Shown here: in pieces, positions 40,469 through 50,870 of the stretch
Numbering within the stretch: the stretch's first letter is position 1
How the letters are laid out: every line of letters begins with the position of its first letter
Assembly (NCBI RefSeq): GCF_019599045.1
Contig: NZ_CP080623.1
Location: 2,006,501 to 2,070,500, forward strand
Direction of reading: 5' to 3'
Source of the DNA: Roseovarius sp. SCSIO 43702
GTDB taxonomy: Bacteria > Pseudomonadota > Alphaproteobacteria > Rhodobacterales > Rhodobacteraceae
DNA: 64,000 nt
The notes under the pieces: model-generated
Databases searched by the model: none
Told to the model about the DNA's origin: nothing
The model's input: the letters and a program-made list of their open reading frames with translations, nothing else
Position numbers and translations under genes: made by a program

Positions 40469-43400
40469 CTATTTTCGCCCTTTCGGCTCCGGGCGGGACG
40501 CGGGGCGCTTGTCGGACCGACCCTTCGCGACCACCTTCTCCGCCAGGTCCCGCGCGATGGCGAAGGCGCCCTTCACCCGGTCGCTCTCCTTCTTCCAGTC
40601 CCGCCGCACGACGATCTTGTTGTCGCGGACCTTCGCGAGGCCGTCCTGCGCCTTGATGAACTCCACCAGCCCCTCCGGCGACGCGAACTTGTCGTTGTGG
40701 AACTGGATCGTCGCACCCTTGGGGCCACCGTCCAGCTTGGCGATGCCGGCGCGCCGGCACATCGCCTTGATCCGCACGATGAGCAGCAGCATGTTCACCT
40801 CGCGCGGTAGCTTGCCGAAACGGTCGATCAGCTCGGCGGCGAACCCTTCCAGCTCCACCTTGGTCTCGAGCCCGCTCAGACGCCGGTAAAGCCCCAGCCG
40901 CACGTCGAGATCGGGGACGTAATCCTCGGGGATGAGCACCGGCACCCCGAGATTGATCTGCGGCGCCCATTGTTCGTCGGCCTCGCTCAGGCCCTCCATC
41001 TCGCCCGCCTTGATCTTGGCGATCGCCTCTTCCAGCATCGACTGGTAAAGCTCGTATCCCACGTCGCGCATCTGGCCGGACTGTTCCTCGCCCAGAAGGT
41101 TTCCGGCCCCGCGAATGTCGAGGTCCTGGCTGGCGAGCGTGAACCCCGCGCCCAGCGTGTCGAGCGAGCCCAGCACCCGCAGCCGCTTCTCGGCGGCCGG
41201 CGTCAGCTTCATGCGGGGCTTCGTGGTGAGATAGGCATAGGCGCGCAGCTTGGCACGTCCCACGCGGCCCCGGATCTGGTAGAGCTGGCTCAGCCCGAAC
41301 ATGTCCGCGCGATGCACCACCATCGTGTTGGCACGCGGGATGTCGAGCCCCGATTCCACGATCGTCGTGGCCAGGAGCACGTCGTATTTCCCGTCGTAGA
41401 AGGCGTTCATGCGTTGGTCCAGCTCACCCGCGGCCATCTGCCCATGCGCCACCACGTAGCTCACCTCCGGCACCTGCTCCTGCAGGAAGGCCTCGATCTC
41501 GGGCAGGTCGCTGATGCGCGGCACCACGTAGAAGCTCTGCCCGCCCCGGTAATGCTCGCGCAGGAGCGCCTCGCGGATCGTCACGCGGTCGAACTCGCTC
41601 ACGTAGGTGCGGATCGACAGGCGGTCCACCGGCGGCGTGCCGATGATCGACAGGTCCCGCACGCCCGACAGGCTCAGTTGCAGCGTGCGCGGAATGGGCG
41701 TCGCCGTGAGCGTGAGCACATGCACGTCCGAGCGCATCTGCTTCAGCCGTTCCTTGTGCGCCACGCCGAACCGCTGTTCCTCGTCCACGATCAGCAGGCC
41801 GAGGTTCTTGAACCGGACCGATTTCGCCAGGAGCGCGTGTGTCCCCACGACGATATCCACCTGCCCCTTGGCCAGCCCCTCGCGCGTCTTGGCTGCCTGC
41901 GCGCTCGATACGAAGCGCGAAAGCGGCGCAACCGTCACCGGGAAGCCACGGAACCGCTCGGCAAAGCTCTGGTAGTGCTGCCGCGCCAGGAGCGTCGTGG
42001 GCGCGATCACCGCGACCTGGCTCCCCGACATGGCGGCGACGAAGGCCGCGCGCATCGCCACTTCCGTCTTGCCGAAACCCACGTCGCCACAGATGAGCCG
42101 GTCCATCGGCGTCCCCGACGAAAGGTCCGTCATCACGTCCTCGATCGCGCGCAGCTGGTCGTCGGTCTCCTGGTAGGGGAAGCGCGCCGCGAAGCTCTCC
42201 CACGCGTGATGCTCGGGCTCGAACACCGGCGCGGTCCGCAGCGCGCGCTCCGCCGCCACGCGGATGAGCCGGTCGGCCATCTCGCGGATGCGCTCCTTGA
42301 GCCTGGCCTTCTTGGCCTGCCAGGCGCCCCCGCCCAGCTTGTCGAGCAGACCCTCCTCGTGGCCGTAACGGCTCAGAAGCTCGATATTCTCCACCGGCAG
42401 GTAGAGCTTCGCGCCTTCCGCGTATTCCAGCACGAGGCATTCATGCGCCGCCCCCGCCGCCGTCACCACCTCGAGGCCGAGATACCGCCCGATCCCGTGA
42501 TCGACATGCACGACGAGGTCGCCGGCACTGAGGCTCTGCGCCTCGCTCAGGAAATTCTCGGCGCGACGCCGCTTCTTGGGCGCGCGGATCAGCCGGTCGC
42601 CCAGGATGTCCTGCTCCGAGATGACGGTGAGCGAGCCCGCCTCCTTGCCCCCGCCCGGCGTCCACGGCCCCTCGAACCCGTGTTCGAGCGGCCAGACCGT
42701 CAGGTGCAGCCCCCGCTTGCCGATCCGCGTGGCATCCGTCACGCTCACCGCCCCCAGAAGACCCTCGTCCTCCAGAAGCCCCTCCAGCCGCTCGCGCGCG
42801 CCCTCCGAATAGGCAGCGACGCAGACGGGTCCGCGCTCCATCCGGTCGTCCACATGCGCCTTCAGCGCCTCGAAAAGGTTCACGTTCTCCTGCTGCCGCT
42901 CGGGCGCGAAGTTGCGGCCCACCCGCGCGCCCGCGTCGATCACCCCCGGCCCCGGTGCCCGTGGCAGCGGCGAGAAATGCAGCACCCGCCGCCCCGCGCC
43001 CAGGGCCGCCTCCCACGCCGCATCGTCAAGGTAGAGATGCGCGGGCGGCACGGGCTTGTAGATGGTATCGTCCCGCCCCTTGGTCTTCAGCGCGTGAACC
43101 CGCGCCTCGTACTGGTCCACGATCGAAAGCCACCGCGCGTCCCGCGCCGCGTCGCTCTGATCGTCGAGCGTCACGCTTGCCTGCGGCACGTAATCGAAAA
43201 GCGTCTCGAGCCGCTCGTGGAAGAAGGGCAGCCAATGCTCGATACCCTGGTGCTTGCGTCCCGCGCTCACCGCCTCGTAGAGCGGATCGTCGGTCCCGGC
43301 GGCGCCGAACTCGATCCGGTAATTCTGCCGGAAACGCGTGATCGCCGCATCGTCGAGGATCACCTCGCTCACCGGCGCCAGTTCCACGGCGTCGAGCTTC

Positions 43401-43990
43401 GCGGTCGTACGCTGCGTCGCCGGATCGAACCGCCGCACACCATCCAGCACGTCTCCGAAAAGATCGAGCCGCACCGGTCCGGCCTCGCCCGGCGGATAGA
43501 TGTCGATGATCCCGCCCCGGATCGCGTAATCGCCCGGCTCCGTCACCGTGGGCGCCTGGGTGAACCCCATCCGCACGAGAAAGCCGCGCAGCGCCTCCTC
43601 GTTGATCCGCTCATCCACCCGCGCCGAGAACGCGGCCTCGCGCAGCACCTCGCGCGCCGGCACCTTCTGCGTGGCCGCGTTGAGCGTGGTCAGGAGCACG
43701 AACCGCTCCGGCCCGCCATGCACGAGCCCCGCCAGCGTGGCCATCCGCGTCGCCGCGATATCGGCATTGGGCGACACCCGGTCATAGGGCAGGCAATCCC
43801 AGCCGGGAAAGGTGATCACCGGCATGTCGGGCGCGAAGAAGCGCAGCGCCGCCTGCATCGCGGCCATCCGCTTGTCGTCGCGTGCCACGTGACAGACGGG
43901 CCCGCCGCGCCGCGCCACCTCCTCGAGGATGAGCCGCGCGTCGAACCCCTCGGGCGCTCCGCCGACGACGATATGCTCCGGCCCCGCCAT
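40469..43990 (-). CDS. mfd: Transcription-repair coupling factor
   Basis: 1173 residues. The N-terminal UvrB-homology region has ITFPGWDCLPYDRVSPN, the RNA polymerase-interacting domain lies near 490-560 (VVHVDHGIGRYLG), and the RecG-like helicase has Walker A GDVGFGKTEVAMRAAF, DEEQRFG, LTATPIPRTL and the TRG/motif VI region. It removes stalled RNA polymerase and recruits UvrA. The frame continues open to 44587, but that extension overlaps the next gene, and the ATG at 43990 begins a normal N-terminus. The small membrane-protein gene ends five bases upstream, so the two are likely cotranscribed. Confidence 0.96.
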   Translation of the reverse strand: MAGPEHIVVGGAPEGFDARLILEEVARRGGPVCHVARDDKRMAAMQAALRFFAPDMPVITFPGWDCLPYDRVSPNADIAATRMATLAGLVHGGPERFVLLTTLNAATQKVPAREVLREAAFSARVDERINEEALRGFLVRMGFTQAPTVTEPGDYAIRGGIIDIYPPGEAGPVRLDLFGDVLDGVRRFDPATQRTTAKLDAVELAPVSEVILDDAAITRFRQNYRIEFGAAGTDDPLYEAVSAGRKHQGIEHWLPFFHERLETLFDYVPQASVTLDDQSDAARDARWLSIVDQYEARVHALKTKGRDDTIYKPVPPAHLYLDDAAWEAALGAGRRVLHFSPLPRAPGPGVIDAGARVGRNFAPERQQENVNLFEALKAHVDDRMERGPVCVAAYSEGARERLEGLLEDEGLLGAVSVTDATRIGKRGLHLTVWPLEHGFEGPWTPGGGKEAGSLTVISEQDILGDRLIRAPKKRRRAENFLSEAQSLSAGDLVVHVDHGIGRYLGLEVVTAAGAAHECLVLEYAEGAKLYLPVENIELLSRYGHEEGLLDKLGGGAWQAKKARLKERIREMADRLIRVAAERALRTAPVFEPEHHAWESFAARFPYQETDDQLRAIEDVMTDLSSGTPMDRLICGDVGFGKTEVAMRAAFVAAMSGSQVAVIAPTTLLARQHYQSFAERFRGFPVTVAPLSRFVSSAQAAKTREGLAKGQVDIVVGTHALLAKSVRFKNLGLLIVDEEQRFGVAHKERLKQMRSDVHVLTLTATPIPRTLQLSLSGVRDLSIIGTPPVDRLSIRTYVSEFDRVTIREALLREHYRGGQSFYVVPRISDLPEIEAFLQEQVPEVSYVVAHGQMAAGELDQRMNAFYDGKYDVLLATTIVESGLDIPRANTMVVHRADMFGLSQLYQIRGRVGRAKLRAYAYLTTKPRMKLTPAAEKRLRVLGSLDTLGAGFTLASQDLDIRGAGNLLGEEQSGQMRDVGYELYQSMLEEAIAKIKAGEMEGLSEADEQWAPQINLGVPVLIPEDYVPDLDVRLGLYRRLSGLETKVELEGFAAELIDRFGKLPREVNMLLLIVRIKAMCRRAGIAKLDGGPKGATIQFHNDKFASPEGLVEFIKAQDGLAKVRDNKIVVRRDWKKESDRVKGAFAIARDLAEKVVAKGRSDKRPASRPEPKGRK

Positions 43991-43995
43991 CCCCG

Positions 43996-44520
43996 CTACC
44001 CCAGGGCCGAAGCCGTGAAATTCTGCAACATGCCCCACATCGCCGTGATGAAGATCGAGACGATCCCGATAAGCTGCGTCGCCATCCGGTGCCGCATCAG
44101 CCGCTTGATGAGCGCCTCGCCCGCAAGCTCCTCGCGCCGGATGATCCGGGCGGTGCGGGTGGTGAGGACACCCACGATCGACAGCGGAAAGCCCATCAGG
44201 AACAGCGCCTGCGCGAATTCCCGCCCGTAGACGAAGCCCAGAAGCAGCAGCGCCGTCAACACGAAGAAGGCGAAGCCGGTCATCAGCGTCGCCGACTGCT
44301 CCGAGATATAAAGGATGCGGTTCACGTTGATGCGCACGAGGTCCTGCATGTCCTCGCGCGGCTGCCCCTCGTGGCGGCGCGCGCGCAAAACCATGTCCCA
44401 CGGCACGCCCAGCACCCAGTGGTTGATCGACGACCAGAAGACCGCAAGCGCGATCCAGAACCAGAGGTTCGAGAAGCTGCGCATGTCGATCATCTCGAAG
44501 ACGGCGCTGTACCAGTCCAC
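43996..44520 (-). CDS. Small integral membrane protein of unknown function
   Basis: 174 residues with about four spans (FWIALAVFWSSINHWVLG, ATLMTGFAFFVLTALLLLGF, LFLMGFPLSIVGVLT, and ATQLIGIVSIFITAMWGML). It starts MDWYSAVFEMIDMRSFSN, unlike a cleaved signal peptide. A cytosolic loop of charged residues (RARRHEGQPREDMQDLVRIN) separates spans one and two. I do not recognise a functional family. It lies five bases before mfd on the same strand. Confidence 0.78.
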   Translation of the reverse strand: MDWYSAVFEMIDMRSFSNLWFWIALAVFWSSINHWVLGVPWDMVLRARRHEGQPREDMQDLVRINVNRILYISEQSATLMTGFAFFVLTALLLLGFVYGREFAQALFLMGFPLSIVGVLTTRTARIIRREELAGEALIKRLMRHRMATQLIGIVSIFITAMWGMLQNFTASALG

Positions 44521-44655
44521 GTGCCTGCCCCGCGTTGCGTCCGGGCCGTTGCCCGGTCGGGTGCGTCTTAGCGGTGCCGCGCGGCAATTCCTACCCTTGA
44601 GGTGACGAATTTATCATGCGACACCCGTGCCGACGCCACGACCGAGGTTCCAGCC

Positions 44656-45654
44656 ATGCGCCCGACCCAAGGCCCCTTCCCGACGACCCGCCTGCGCCGC
44701 CCCCGCGCCACACCCGCACTGCGCGATCTGGTGCGCGAGAACACCCTCTCGCCCGGTGATCTGATCTGGCCCATCTTCGTGCGCGACGGCGACGGCGTGA
44801 CCGAGCCGGTGGCGTCCATGCCGGGGGTGAACCGGCTCTCGGTCGATCGCGCCGTCGAGGCCGCGCGCGAGGCTGCAGAGCTCGGCATTCCGGCGATCTG
44901 CCTCTTTCCCTATACCTCGCCCGCGCACCGCACCGCCGATTGCGCCGAGGCGTGGAACCCCGACAACCTCTCGAACCGCGCCACCCGCGCGATCAAGGAC
45001 GCGGTGCCCGGGATCGCCGTCATGACCGACGTGGCGCTCGACCCCTATTCCGACACCGGCCATGACGGCTTCGTGCGTGACGGTCGCATCGTCAACGACG
45101 AGACCGTCGAGGCGCTCGTCCGCCAGGCGCTCAGCCAGGCCGAGGCGGGCGCCGACATCATCGGACCCTCCGACATGATGGACGGCCGCATCGGCGCGAT
45201 CCGCGCCGCGCTCGAATCCACGGGGCACAGCCGTGTCGCGCTTCTCAGCTACTCGGCCAAGTATGCCTCCGCCTTCTACGGCCCCTTCCGCGACGCGGTG
45301 GGCGCCTCCGGCGCGCTCAAGGGCGACAAGCGCACCTACCAGATGGACCCGGCCAATTCCGACGAGGCGCTGCGCTGCATCGAGCGCGACCTCGCCGAAG
45401 GCGCCGACATGATCATGGTGAAACCCGGCCTGCCCTATCTCGACATCTGCCGCCGCGCCAAGGACACCTTCGCCGCGCCCACCTTCGCCTACCAGGTGTC
45501 GGGCGAATACGCGATGATCATGGCCGCGGCCGAGAACGGCTGGATCGACGGCGACCGGGCCATGATGGAAAGCCTCGTGGCGTTCAAGCGCGCGGGCTGC
45601 GACGGCGTGCTCACCTATTTCGCGCCGCGCGTGGCGCGCGCGCTTGCCGGCTGA
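44656..45654 (+). CDS. hemB: Delta-aminolevulinic acid dehydratase (porphobilinogen synthase)
   Basis: 332 residues. It condenses two 5-aminolevulinate molecules in heme and, where present, bacteriochlorophyll synthesis. The Schiff-base lysines are K202 (LLSYSAKYASAF) and K256 (MVKPGLPYLDI). The metal-site segment reads DVALDPYSDTGHDGF: the zinc-binding cysteines are replaced by Ala, Asp and others, so this is the Mg/K-activated class seen in Rhodobacter. An ATG at 44656 is preferred to 44602, as it starts at the conserved MRPTQGPFP N-terminus. Confidence 0.96.
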   Translation: MRPTQGPFPTTRLRRPRATPALRDLVRENTLSPGDLIWPIFVRDGDGVTEPVASMPGVNRLSVDRAVEAAREAAELGIPAICLFPYTSPAHRTADCAEAWNPDNLSNRATRAIKDAVPGIAVMTDVALDPYSDTGHDGFVRDGRIVNDETVEALVRQALSQAEAGADIIGPSDMMDGRIGAIRAALESTGHSRVALLSYSAKYASAFYGPFRDAVGASGALKGDKRTYQMDPANSDEALRCIERDLAEGADMIMVKPGLPYLDICRRAKDTFAAPTFAYQVSGEYAMIMAAAENGWIDGDRAMMESLVAFKRAGCDGVLTYFAPRVARALAG

Positions 45655-45791
45655 CCAGGCGGCCCGCGAATCGCGGCATCCCGCGCATCGGCGGAATGTC
45701 GCGTGACACATGGCGCCGCGGCGCCTATAGTGTCGGCAGATCGGTCGCCCGAACGACCGGCAGCAGTCAGGCAACAAAACAGGCAAATCCC

Positions 45792-46352
45792 ATGAGCAAA
45801 CTCTCACGACGCAGCTTCACGCTGGGCGCGCTCGCCGCCTCTCCGCTTCTCGCCGCCTGCGGCAACGGCATCGGCTCCAAGGGGTCGCAGCGGATCGACG
45901 CCCGTGTCGACACGACGCTGAACTACCTCTATTCCAACTACCCCGGAACGCGCACCCTCGCCGACAAGTCCACCGGCATGCTCGTCATGCCCCTCGTGAC
46001 CGAGGCGGGCTTCGGGCTCGGCGGCGGCTACGGGCGCGGCGCGCTGCGCATCGGCGGCACCACGGTCGATTACTACTCGGCCACCAAGGGCAGCGTCGGC
46101 CTCCAGATCGGGGCCCAGCAATTCGCCCATGTGCTGTTCTTCATGACCGACCAGGCGCTGTCGGATTTCCGCCGGTCCTCGGGCTGGGCGGCGGGCGCGG
46201 ATATCGAATACGCCTTCCGCGACCAGGGCGAGAACATCCGCGCCGAGACGACCACCTCGACCGCGCCGGTCGTGGCGGTGATCTTCGGCCAGGCGGGTCT
46301 GATGGCGGGGGTCACGCTCGAAGGCATGAAATACACGCGCATCATCCCCTGA
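45792..46352 (+). CDS. SYLF/YSC84-related lipoprotein with Tat signal
   Basis: 186 residues. The N-terminus SKLSRRSFTLGALAASPLLA has a twin-arginine motif, and the lipobox LLAAC gives lipidated C22. The mature part is a SYLF (YSC84, DUF500) domain, seen in TGMLVMPLVTEAGFGLGGGY and GQAGLMAGVTLEGMKYTRI. Such domains bind lipids; bacterial forms are envelope proteins of uncertain role. An ATG at 45792 is preferred to 45696 because it puts the Tat signal at the start. It is a single gene, 138 bp after hemB. Confidence 0.85.
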   Translation: MSKLSRRSFTLGALAASPLLAACGNGIGSKGSQRIDARVDTTLNYLYSNYPGTRTLADKSTGMLVMPLVTEAGFGLGGGYGRGALRIGGTTVDYYSATKGSVGLQIGAQQFAHVLFFMTDQALSDFRRSSGWAAGADIEYAFRDQGENIRAETTTSTAPVVAVIFGQAGLMAGVTLEGMKYTRIIP

Positions 46353-46472
46353 TCCGGCCTCGGACCGGGGGGCCGCGCCGCCCACCGGGCGCGCACCCTC
46401 CCGGGTTCCACCCGCGCCGCGTCAGACCGGAAAAACGCCTTTCCATTCCACCGCTTGCAGCGCGCATTTCAC

Positions 46473-46754
46473 CTAGTGCAGCGTGAACTCCCCGGTGACA
46501 TGCCGCCATTCGCCCGGCGCGATCAACTTGCGGTGCGTGAACTGCACCGAATGCAGCGGCCCGTCGATCTCGCGCTGCCAGAATTCCACGAATTCGAACA
46601 GTCGCGGGTGATCGGGCGCCAGGTCGTAATCCTGCCACACGAAACTGTTGAGCACATGGACGTGATCGGGCATCCGGTAGAAGAAATTCGCCGTGGTCAG
46701 GCCATAGCCTTTCAGCATCAATTCCGTCTCGGACATCTCTTTGTCTTTGCGCAT
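46473..46754 (-). CDS. usg: Usg family protein
   Basis: 93 residues. The family pattern YGLTTANFFYRMPDHVHVLN and the C-terminal FVWQDYDLAPDHPRLFEFVEFW followed by EIDGPLHSVQFTH fits Usg, a small alphaproteobacterial protein of unknown function named for a gene near trp or usher loci. The ATG at 46754 is preferred over 46802 and 46736 because AGGAG has eight bases spacing there. It diverges from gyrA, with a comparatively AT-rich 192-bp promoter region between them. Confidence 0.87.
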   Translation of the reverse strand: MRKDKEMSETELMLKGYGLTTANFFYRMPDHVHVLNSFVWQDYDLAPDHPRLFEFVEFWQREIDGPLHSVQFTHRKLIAPGEWRHVTGEFTLH

Positions 46755-46946
46755 TCCTGCCGCTCCTTTTCTGCCTCTTCGGGAAGCTTGCCACAAAAAC
46801 ATTACTTTTCAATAAAAACAGAGTGTTAGCAGGCAATTGCCGTGGCTGCCAAAAGCACGGGCCACGCGCCATTGCACCCCATATCGCGGCTCTGGTATAC
46901 ATTGCCGCACAAGATATTGAGCGCGAACAACAAACGGGCAGACCAC

Positions 46947-49721
46947 GTGAGCGATACGCCGCAAACCCCTGAAGACATGGAAGAAACGCCGCCGGAACGC
47001 CCCGTGCATTCCGGTCCCGTGATCTCCATCGCCGACGAGATGAAGGCGTCCTACCTCGATTACGCCATGTCCGTGATCGTGAGCCGCGCGATTCCCGATC
47101 TGCGCGACGGGCTCAAACCCGTGCACCGCCGCATCCTCTACGCGATGCACGAAACCGGCAACACCCATGACAAGCCCTACCGCAAATCGGCGCGGCCGGT
47201 GGGCGACGTGATGGGTAAGTATCACCCGCATGGCGACTCGGCCATCTACGACGCGCTCGTGCGCATGGCGCAGGATTTCTCGATGTCCCTGCCGCTGCTC
47301 GACGGCCAGGGGAATTTCGGCTCCATGGACGGCGATAACGCCGCGGCCATGCGCTACACCGAGGTGCGGATGGACAAGCCCGCCTCCTACCTTCTTGCCG
47401 ATATCGAGAAGGACACGGTCGACTTCCAGGACAACTACGATGGCAAGGACCGCGAGCCGACGGTCCTGCCCGCGCGGTTCCCCAACATGCTGGTCAACGG
47501 CGCGGGCGGCATCGCGGTCGGCATGGCCACCAACATCCCGCCCCACAACCTCGGCGAGGTGGTCGACGCCACCCTCGCGCTGATCGAGACGCCCGACCTC
47601 TCGAGCGAGGACCTCATCCAGTATGTCCCCGGCCCCGATTTTCCCACGGGCGGCATCATGCTCGGCCGCTCGGGCGTGCGAAAGGCCTATCTCGAAGGAC
47701 GCGGCAGCGTCATCATCCGCGCGCGCACCCGCGTCGAGGAACTGCGCCGCGACCGCTGGGCCATCATCATCGACGAGATCCCCTACCAGGTGAACAAGGC
47801 CACGATGATCGAGCGCATCGCAGAGGCCGCGCGCGAGAAGCGGATCGAGGGCATCGCCCACGTCCAGGACGAATCCGACCGCTCGGGCGTGCGCGTCGTG
47901 GTCGAGCTCAAGCGCGACGCCACCGCCGAGGTGGTGCTGAACCAGCTTTTCCGCTTCACGCCCATGCAGACCTCGTTCGGCTGCAACATGCTGGCGCTGA
48001 ACGGCGGCCGCCCCGAACAGCTCACGCTGCGCGGCTTCCTCACCGCCTTCATCGCCTTCCGCGAGGAGGTCGTCGCGCGCCGCACCGCCTACGAGCTGCG
48101 CAAGGCGCGCGAGCGCAGCCACATCCTGTGCGGCCTCGCCGTCGCCGTCTCGAACGTGGACGAGGTGGTCGCCACCATCCGGTCGAGCGCCGATGCGGCG
48201 CAAGCGCGCGAGAAGCTGATGACCCGCCGCTGGCCGGCGGGCGACATCCTCGAATACATCGCGCTCATCGACGACCCGACCCACACCGCCAACGACGACG
48301 GCACCTACAACCTGTCCGAGGCGCAGGCCCGTGCCATCCTCGACCTCAGGCTCCAGCGCCTCACCCAGCTTGGCGTCAAGGAAGTGACCGACGAGCTTCA
48401 GGACCTGGCCGGCAAGATCAAGGAATACCTCGCCATCCTCGCCAGCCGCGAGCGGATCATGGGCATCATCTCGGACGAGCTGCGCGAGGTGCGCGAGCAA
48501 TTCGCCGTGCCGCGCCGCACCGAGATCGTCGACTGGTCCGGCGACATGGAGGACGAGGACCTCATCGAGCGCGAGGACATGGTCGTCACCGTCACCTCCG
48601 GCGGCTACATCAAGCGCACCGCGCTCGCCGATTTCCGTGCCCAGAAACGCGGCGGCAAGGGGCTCTCGGGCGGCGCGCTCAAGGAAGATGACGTCGTCAC
48701 CACCCTCTTCGTCGCCAACACCCACACGCAGCTTCTCTTCTTCACCACCGACGGGATGGTCTACAAGCTCAAGACATGGCGCCTGCCGCAGGGCGGGCGC
48801 ACGTCCAAGGGCAAGGCCATCGTCAACATCCTGCCCATCCCGGCGGGCGTCTCGATCGCGGCCATCATGCCCGTGGACCGGGACGAAAGCGAATGGGACG
48901 ATCTCCAGGTCGTCTTCGCCACCTCCGCGGGCACCGTGCGCCGCAACAAGCTCAGCGATTTCACCAACGTCATGCGCAACGGCAAGATCGCGATGAAGTT
49001 CGAGGGCGAGCATGAGAATACCACCCTCATCAACGCCCGCATCGCATCGAACGATGACGACGTGATGCTGGTCACGCGGCTCGGCCGCGCGATCCGCTTC
49101 CCCGCCACGGATGTGCGCGTCTTCAATTCGCGCTCCTCCGTGGGCGTGCGCGGCATCCGCCTCTCGAAGGGGGACGAGGTCGTGTCGATGTCGATCATCC
49201 ACCATTTCGAGGCCACGCCGGACGAGCGCGCCAGCTACCTCAAGATGCGCCGCGCCATGGCGGGGCTCACCGACGAGGCCGAGATCGCGGACGAGGACGG
49301 CGGCAACGCCGATTCCGCCCTCAGCCCGGAGCGATATGCCGAGATGTCGGCGGCCGAGAACCTGATCCTCACCATCACCGCCGGCGGCGCGGGCAAGCTC
49401 AGCTCGAGCCACGACTACCCGCTGCGCGGACGCGGCGGCATGGGCGTGATGGCGATGGACAAGGCCATGCGCGGCGGCCCGCTCGTCGCCTCCTTCCCGG
49501 TCGAGATGGAAGACCAGATCATGCTCGCCACCTCGCGCGGCCAGTCGATCCGCGTGCCCGTCGAAGGCATTTCCTTCCGCTCGCGCAGCGCGGGCGGCGT
49601 GAAGGTCTTCAACACCGGCAAGGGCGAGGAGGTCGTCTCGGTCGCCTGGATCGCCGATCGCGGCGACGACGAGGATGTCGAGGATGCGCCGGGCGCCGAG
49701 GACACGGGCAAGGAGGTCTGA
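46947..49721 (+). CDS. gyrA: DNA gyrase subunit A
   Basis: 924 residues from a GTG start. The catalytic tyrosine is Y137 ([10 protein letters not shown]). The quinolone-determining positions are S98 and D102 in [15 protein letters not shown], the susceptible-type residues. The C-terminal half has the GyrA beta-pinwheel repeats, with [11 protein letters not shown] near 570 as the GyrA-box equivalent, and an acidic C-terminus. It introduces negative supercoils with GyrB. The GTG at 46947 is used; MEETPP at 46977 is an alternative, and the frame to 46842 has unlikely upstream sequence. The stop is followed by an ATG in two bases. Confidence 0.95.
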   Translation: MSDTPQTPEDMEETPPERPVHSGPVISIADEMKASYLDYAMSVIVSRAIPDLRDGLKPVHRRILYAMHETGNTHDKPYRKSARPVGDVMGKYHPHGDSAIYDALVRMAQDFSMSLPLLDGQGNFGSMDGDNAAAMRYTEVRMDKPASYLLADIEKDTVDFQDNYDGKDREPTVLPARFPNMLVNGAGGIAVGMATNIPPHNLGEVVDATLALIETPDLSSEDLIQYVPGPDFPTGGIMLGRSGVRKAYLEGRGSVIIRARTRVEELRRDRWAIIIDEIPYQVNKATMIERIAEAAREKRIEGIAHVQDESDRSGVRVVVELKRDATAEVVLNQLFRFTPMQTSFGCNMLALNGGRPEQLTLRGFLTAFIAFREEVVARRTAYELRKARERSHILCGLAVAVSNVDEVVATIRSSADAAQAREKLMTRRWPAGDILEYIALIDDPTHTANDDGTYNLSEAQARAILDLRLQRLTQLGVKEVTDELQDLAGKIKEYLAILASRERIMGIISDELREVREQFAVPRRTEIVDWSGDMEDEDLIEREDMVVTVTSGGYIKRTALADFRAQKRGGKGLSGGALKEDDVVTTLFVANTHTQLLFFTTDGMVYKLKTWRLPQGGRTSKGKAIVNILPIPAGVSIAAIMPVDRDESEWDDLQVVFATSAGTVRRNKLSDFTNVMRNGKIAMKFEGEHENTTLINARIASNDDDVMLVTRLGRAIRFPATDVRVFNSRSSVGVRGIRLSKGDEVVSMSIIHHFEATPDERASYLKMRRAMAGLTDEAEIADEDGGNADSALSPERYAEMSAAENLILTITAGGAGKLSSSHDYPLRGRGGMGVMAMDKAMRGGPLVASFPVEMEDQIMLATSRGQSIRVPVEGISFRSRSAGGVKVFNTGKGEEVVSVAWIADRGDDEDVEDAPGAEDTGKEV

Positions 49722-49722
49722 C

Positions 49723-50301
49723 ATGCGCGTCATCGCCGGCCTCGTCGCCCTCGCTGCCTTCGCCATCGGCGCGGTATTCTTCTACGCCAAGATCGACGGG
49801 ATTCGCGAAAACGCGCGGATCGAGGCCCGGAACGACCGCATCACCGCCTCGAACCGCGTGATCGAAGCCATCGGGACGCTGGACGACTATTCGCGGGAAT
49901 GCACCGATTGGCTCGTCGGCCTGACCACCGGCACGTTCGAGCATCAGCAATTGACGCCGCGCACCGCCCTCACATTCGCGCAAACCTGCGACACGCAGAT
50001 GATCTCGAGCGCCGACAAGGTGCAGGCGGCCATCGTCAAGTCCGAGGCCGCGACCGAAGCCGAGAACGCGCTGGCCTTCTTCACCGCCGCGCGTGATCTC
50101 ACCGCCGCCTACCGCGCCCAGTCCGAGGATTTCGGCCGCGCCGCCGATCTGCTCACGACCGCGAAAGAAAGCGGCGCCGACCTCTCGGGCCACCAGGGCG
50201 CCGTGGCCGACCTGGTGAACCGTCGCCTGCCCGCCATCAACGAGGGGCTGGCAGCGCTCGATGAGGCGCGACGCGCCTTCATCTATCCCGACGACGCCTG
50301 A
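49723..50301 (+). CDS. Membrane-anchored hypothetical protein behind gyrA
   Basis: 192 residues. One N-terminal span (VIAGLVALAAFAIGAVFFYA) anchors a periplasmic, mostly helical, charged domain that is likely a coiled coil (NARIEARNDRITASNRVIEA). Two cysteines (ECTDW, QTCDTQ) about 40 residues apart could form a disulfide. The ATG at 49723 follows the gyrA stop by one base, and the AGGAGG just before the stop serves as its ribosome binding site, so it is translated from the gyrA message. Function unknown. Confidence 0.75.
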   Translation: MRVIAGLVALAAFAIGAVFFYAKIDGIRENARIEARNDRITASNRVIEAIGTLDDYSRECTDWLVGLTTGTFEHQQLTPRTALTFAQTCDTQMISSADKVQAAIVKSEAATEAENALAFFTAARDLTAAYRAQSEDFGRAADLLTTAKESGADLSGHQGAVADLVNRRLPAINEGLAALDEARRAFIYPDDA

Positions 50302-50307
50302 ACGCCC

Positions 50308-50850
50308 ATGCCCTCCCGCACCCTCGCCAGCCTCCTCGCCGCGACGGCCCTCACCGGCGCGTCCTCCGCCGAGCCGTTCGAGGATTTCGGCCCGGCGACG
50401 GCCGCCGACTGGCGTTTCATCGCGGATCGGGTGATGGGCGGCGTCTCCGAAGGTCGCATCGCCATCGTCGAGATCGAGGGCCAGCCCGCCCTCCGCCTCA
50501 CGGGCCGCGTCAGCACCGACAATAACGGCGGCTTCATCCAGGCCCGCCGCGACATCGACGGCCTGCCACCGTCCACCATCGCGCTCACCCTCACCGTGCG
50601 CGGCAATGGCGAAACGTATCACGTCCTGCTGAAATCCCGCCACGGCACGCGGCCCTGGCACAATTACAAGGCCAGCTTCCCCGCGACCGACGATTGGACG
50701 CAGGTGACGCTTCCGCTCACGGAGTTCGCGCCGTCACGCGACGAACTGCCACCGCGTATCGCGCCCGAGGACATCACCGGCATCGGCCTCGCAGGCTACG
50801 GCCGCGACTTTACCGCCGACCTCACCGTCGCCCGGATCGTCCTCGACTGA
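50308..50850 (+). CDS. CIA30-family protein (complex I intermediate-associated)
   Basis: 180 residues. A signal peptide ending about TGASSAEPF is likely. The CIA30/galactose-binding-like fold is seen in DWRFIADRVMGGVSEGRIAI, LTVRGNGETYHVLLKSR, and FPATDDWTQVTLPLTEFAPS. In mitochondria the homologue assists complex I assembly; the bacterial role is not established and a periplasmic location would differ from that. It starts six bases after the previous gene, so gyrA and these two genes form one unit. Confidence 0.8.
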   Translation: MPSRTLASLLAATALTGASSAEPFEDFGPATAADWRFIADRVMGGVSEGRIAIVEIEGQPALRLTGRVSTDNNGGFIQARRDIDGLPPSTIALTLTVRGNGETYHVLLKSRHGTRPWHNYKASFPATDDWTQVTLPLTEFAPSRDELPPRIAPEDITGIGLAGYGRDFTADLTVARIVLD

Positions 50851-50870
50851 ACGTCAACCGGCGCCGCCGC

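Noticed and set aside
43991..44587. N-terminal extension of mfd by about 200 codons
   Set aside because: It runs over the small membrane-protein gene on the same strand in another frame, and the conserved Mfd start is at 43990.
47220..47300. Quinolone resistance in gyrA
   Set aside because: Positions equivalent to Ser83 and Asp87 are S98 and D102, the wild-type residues.
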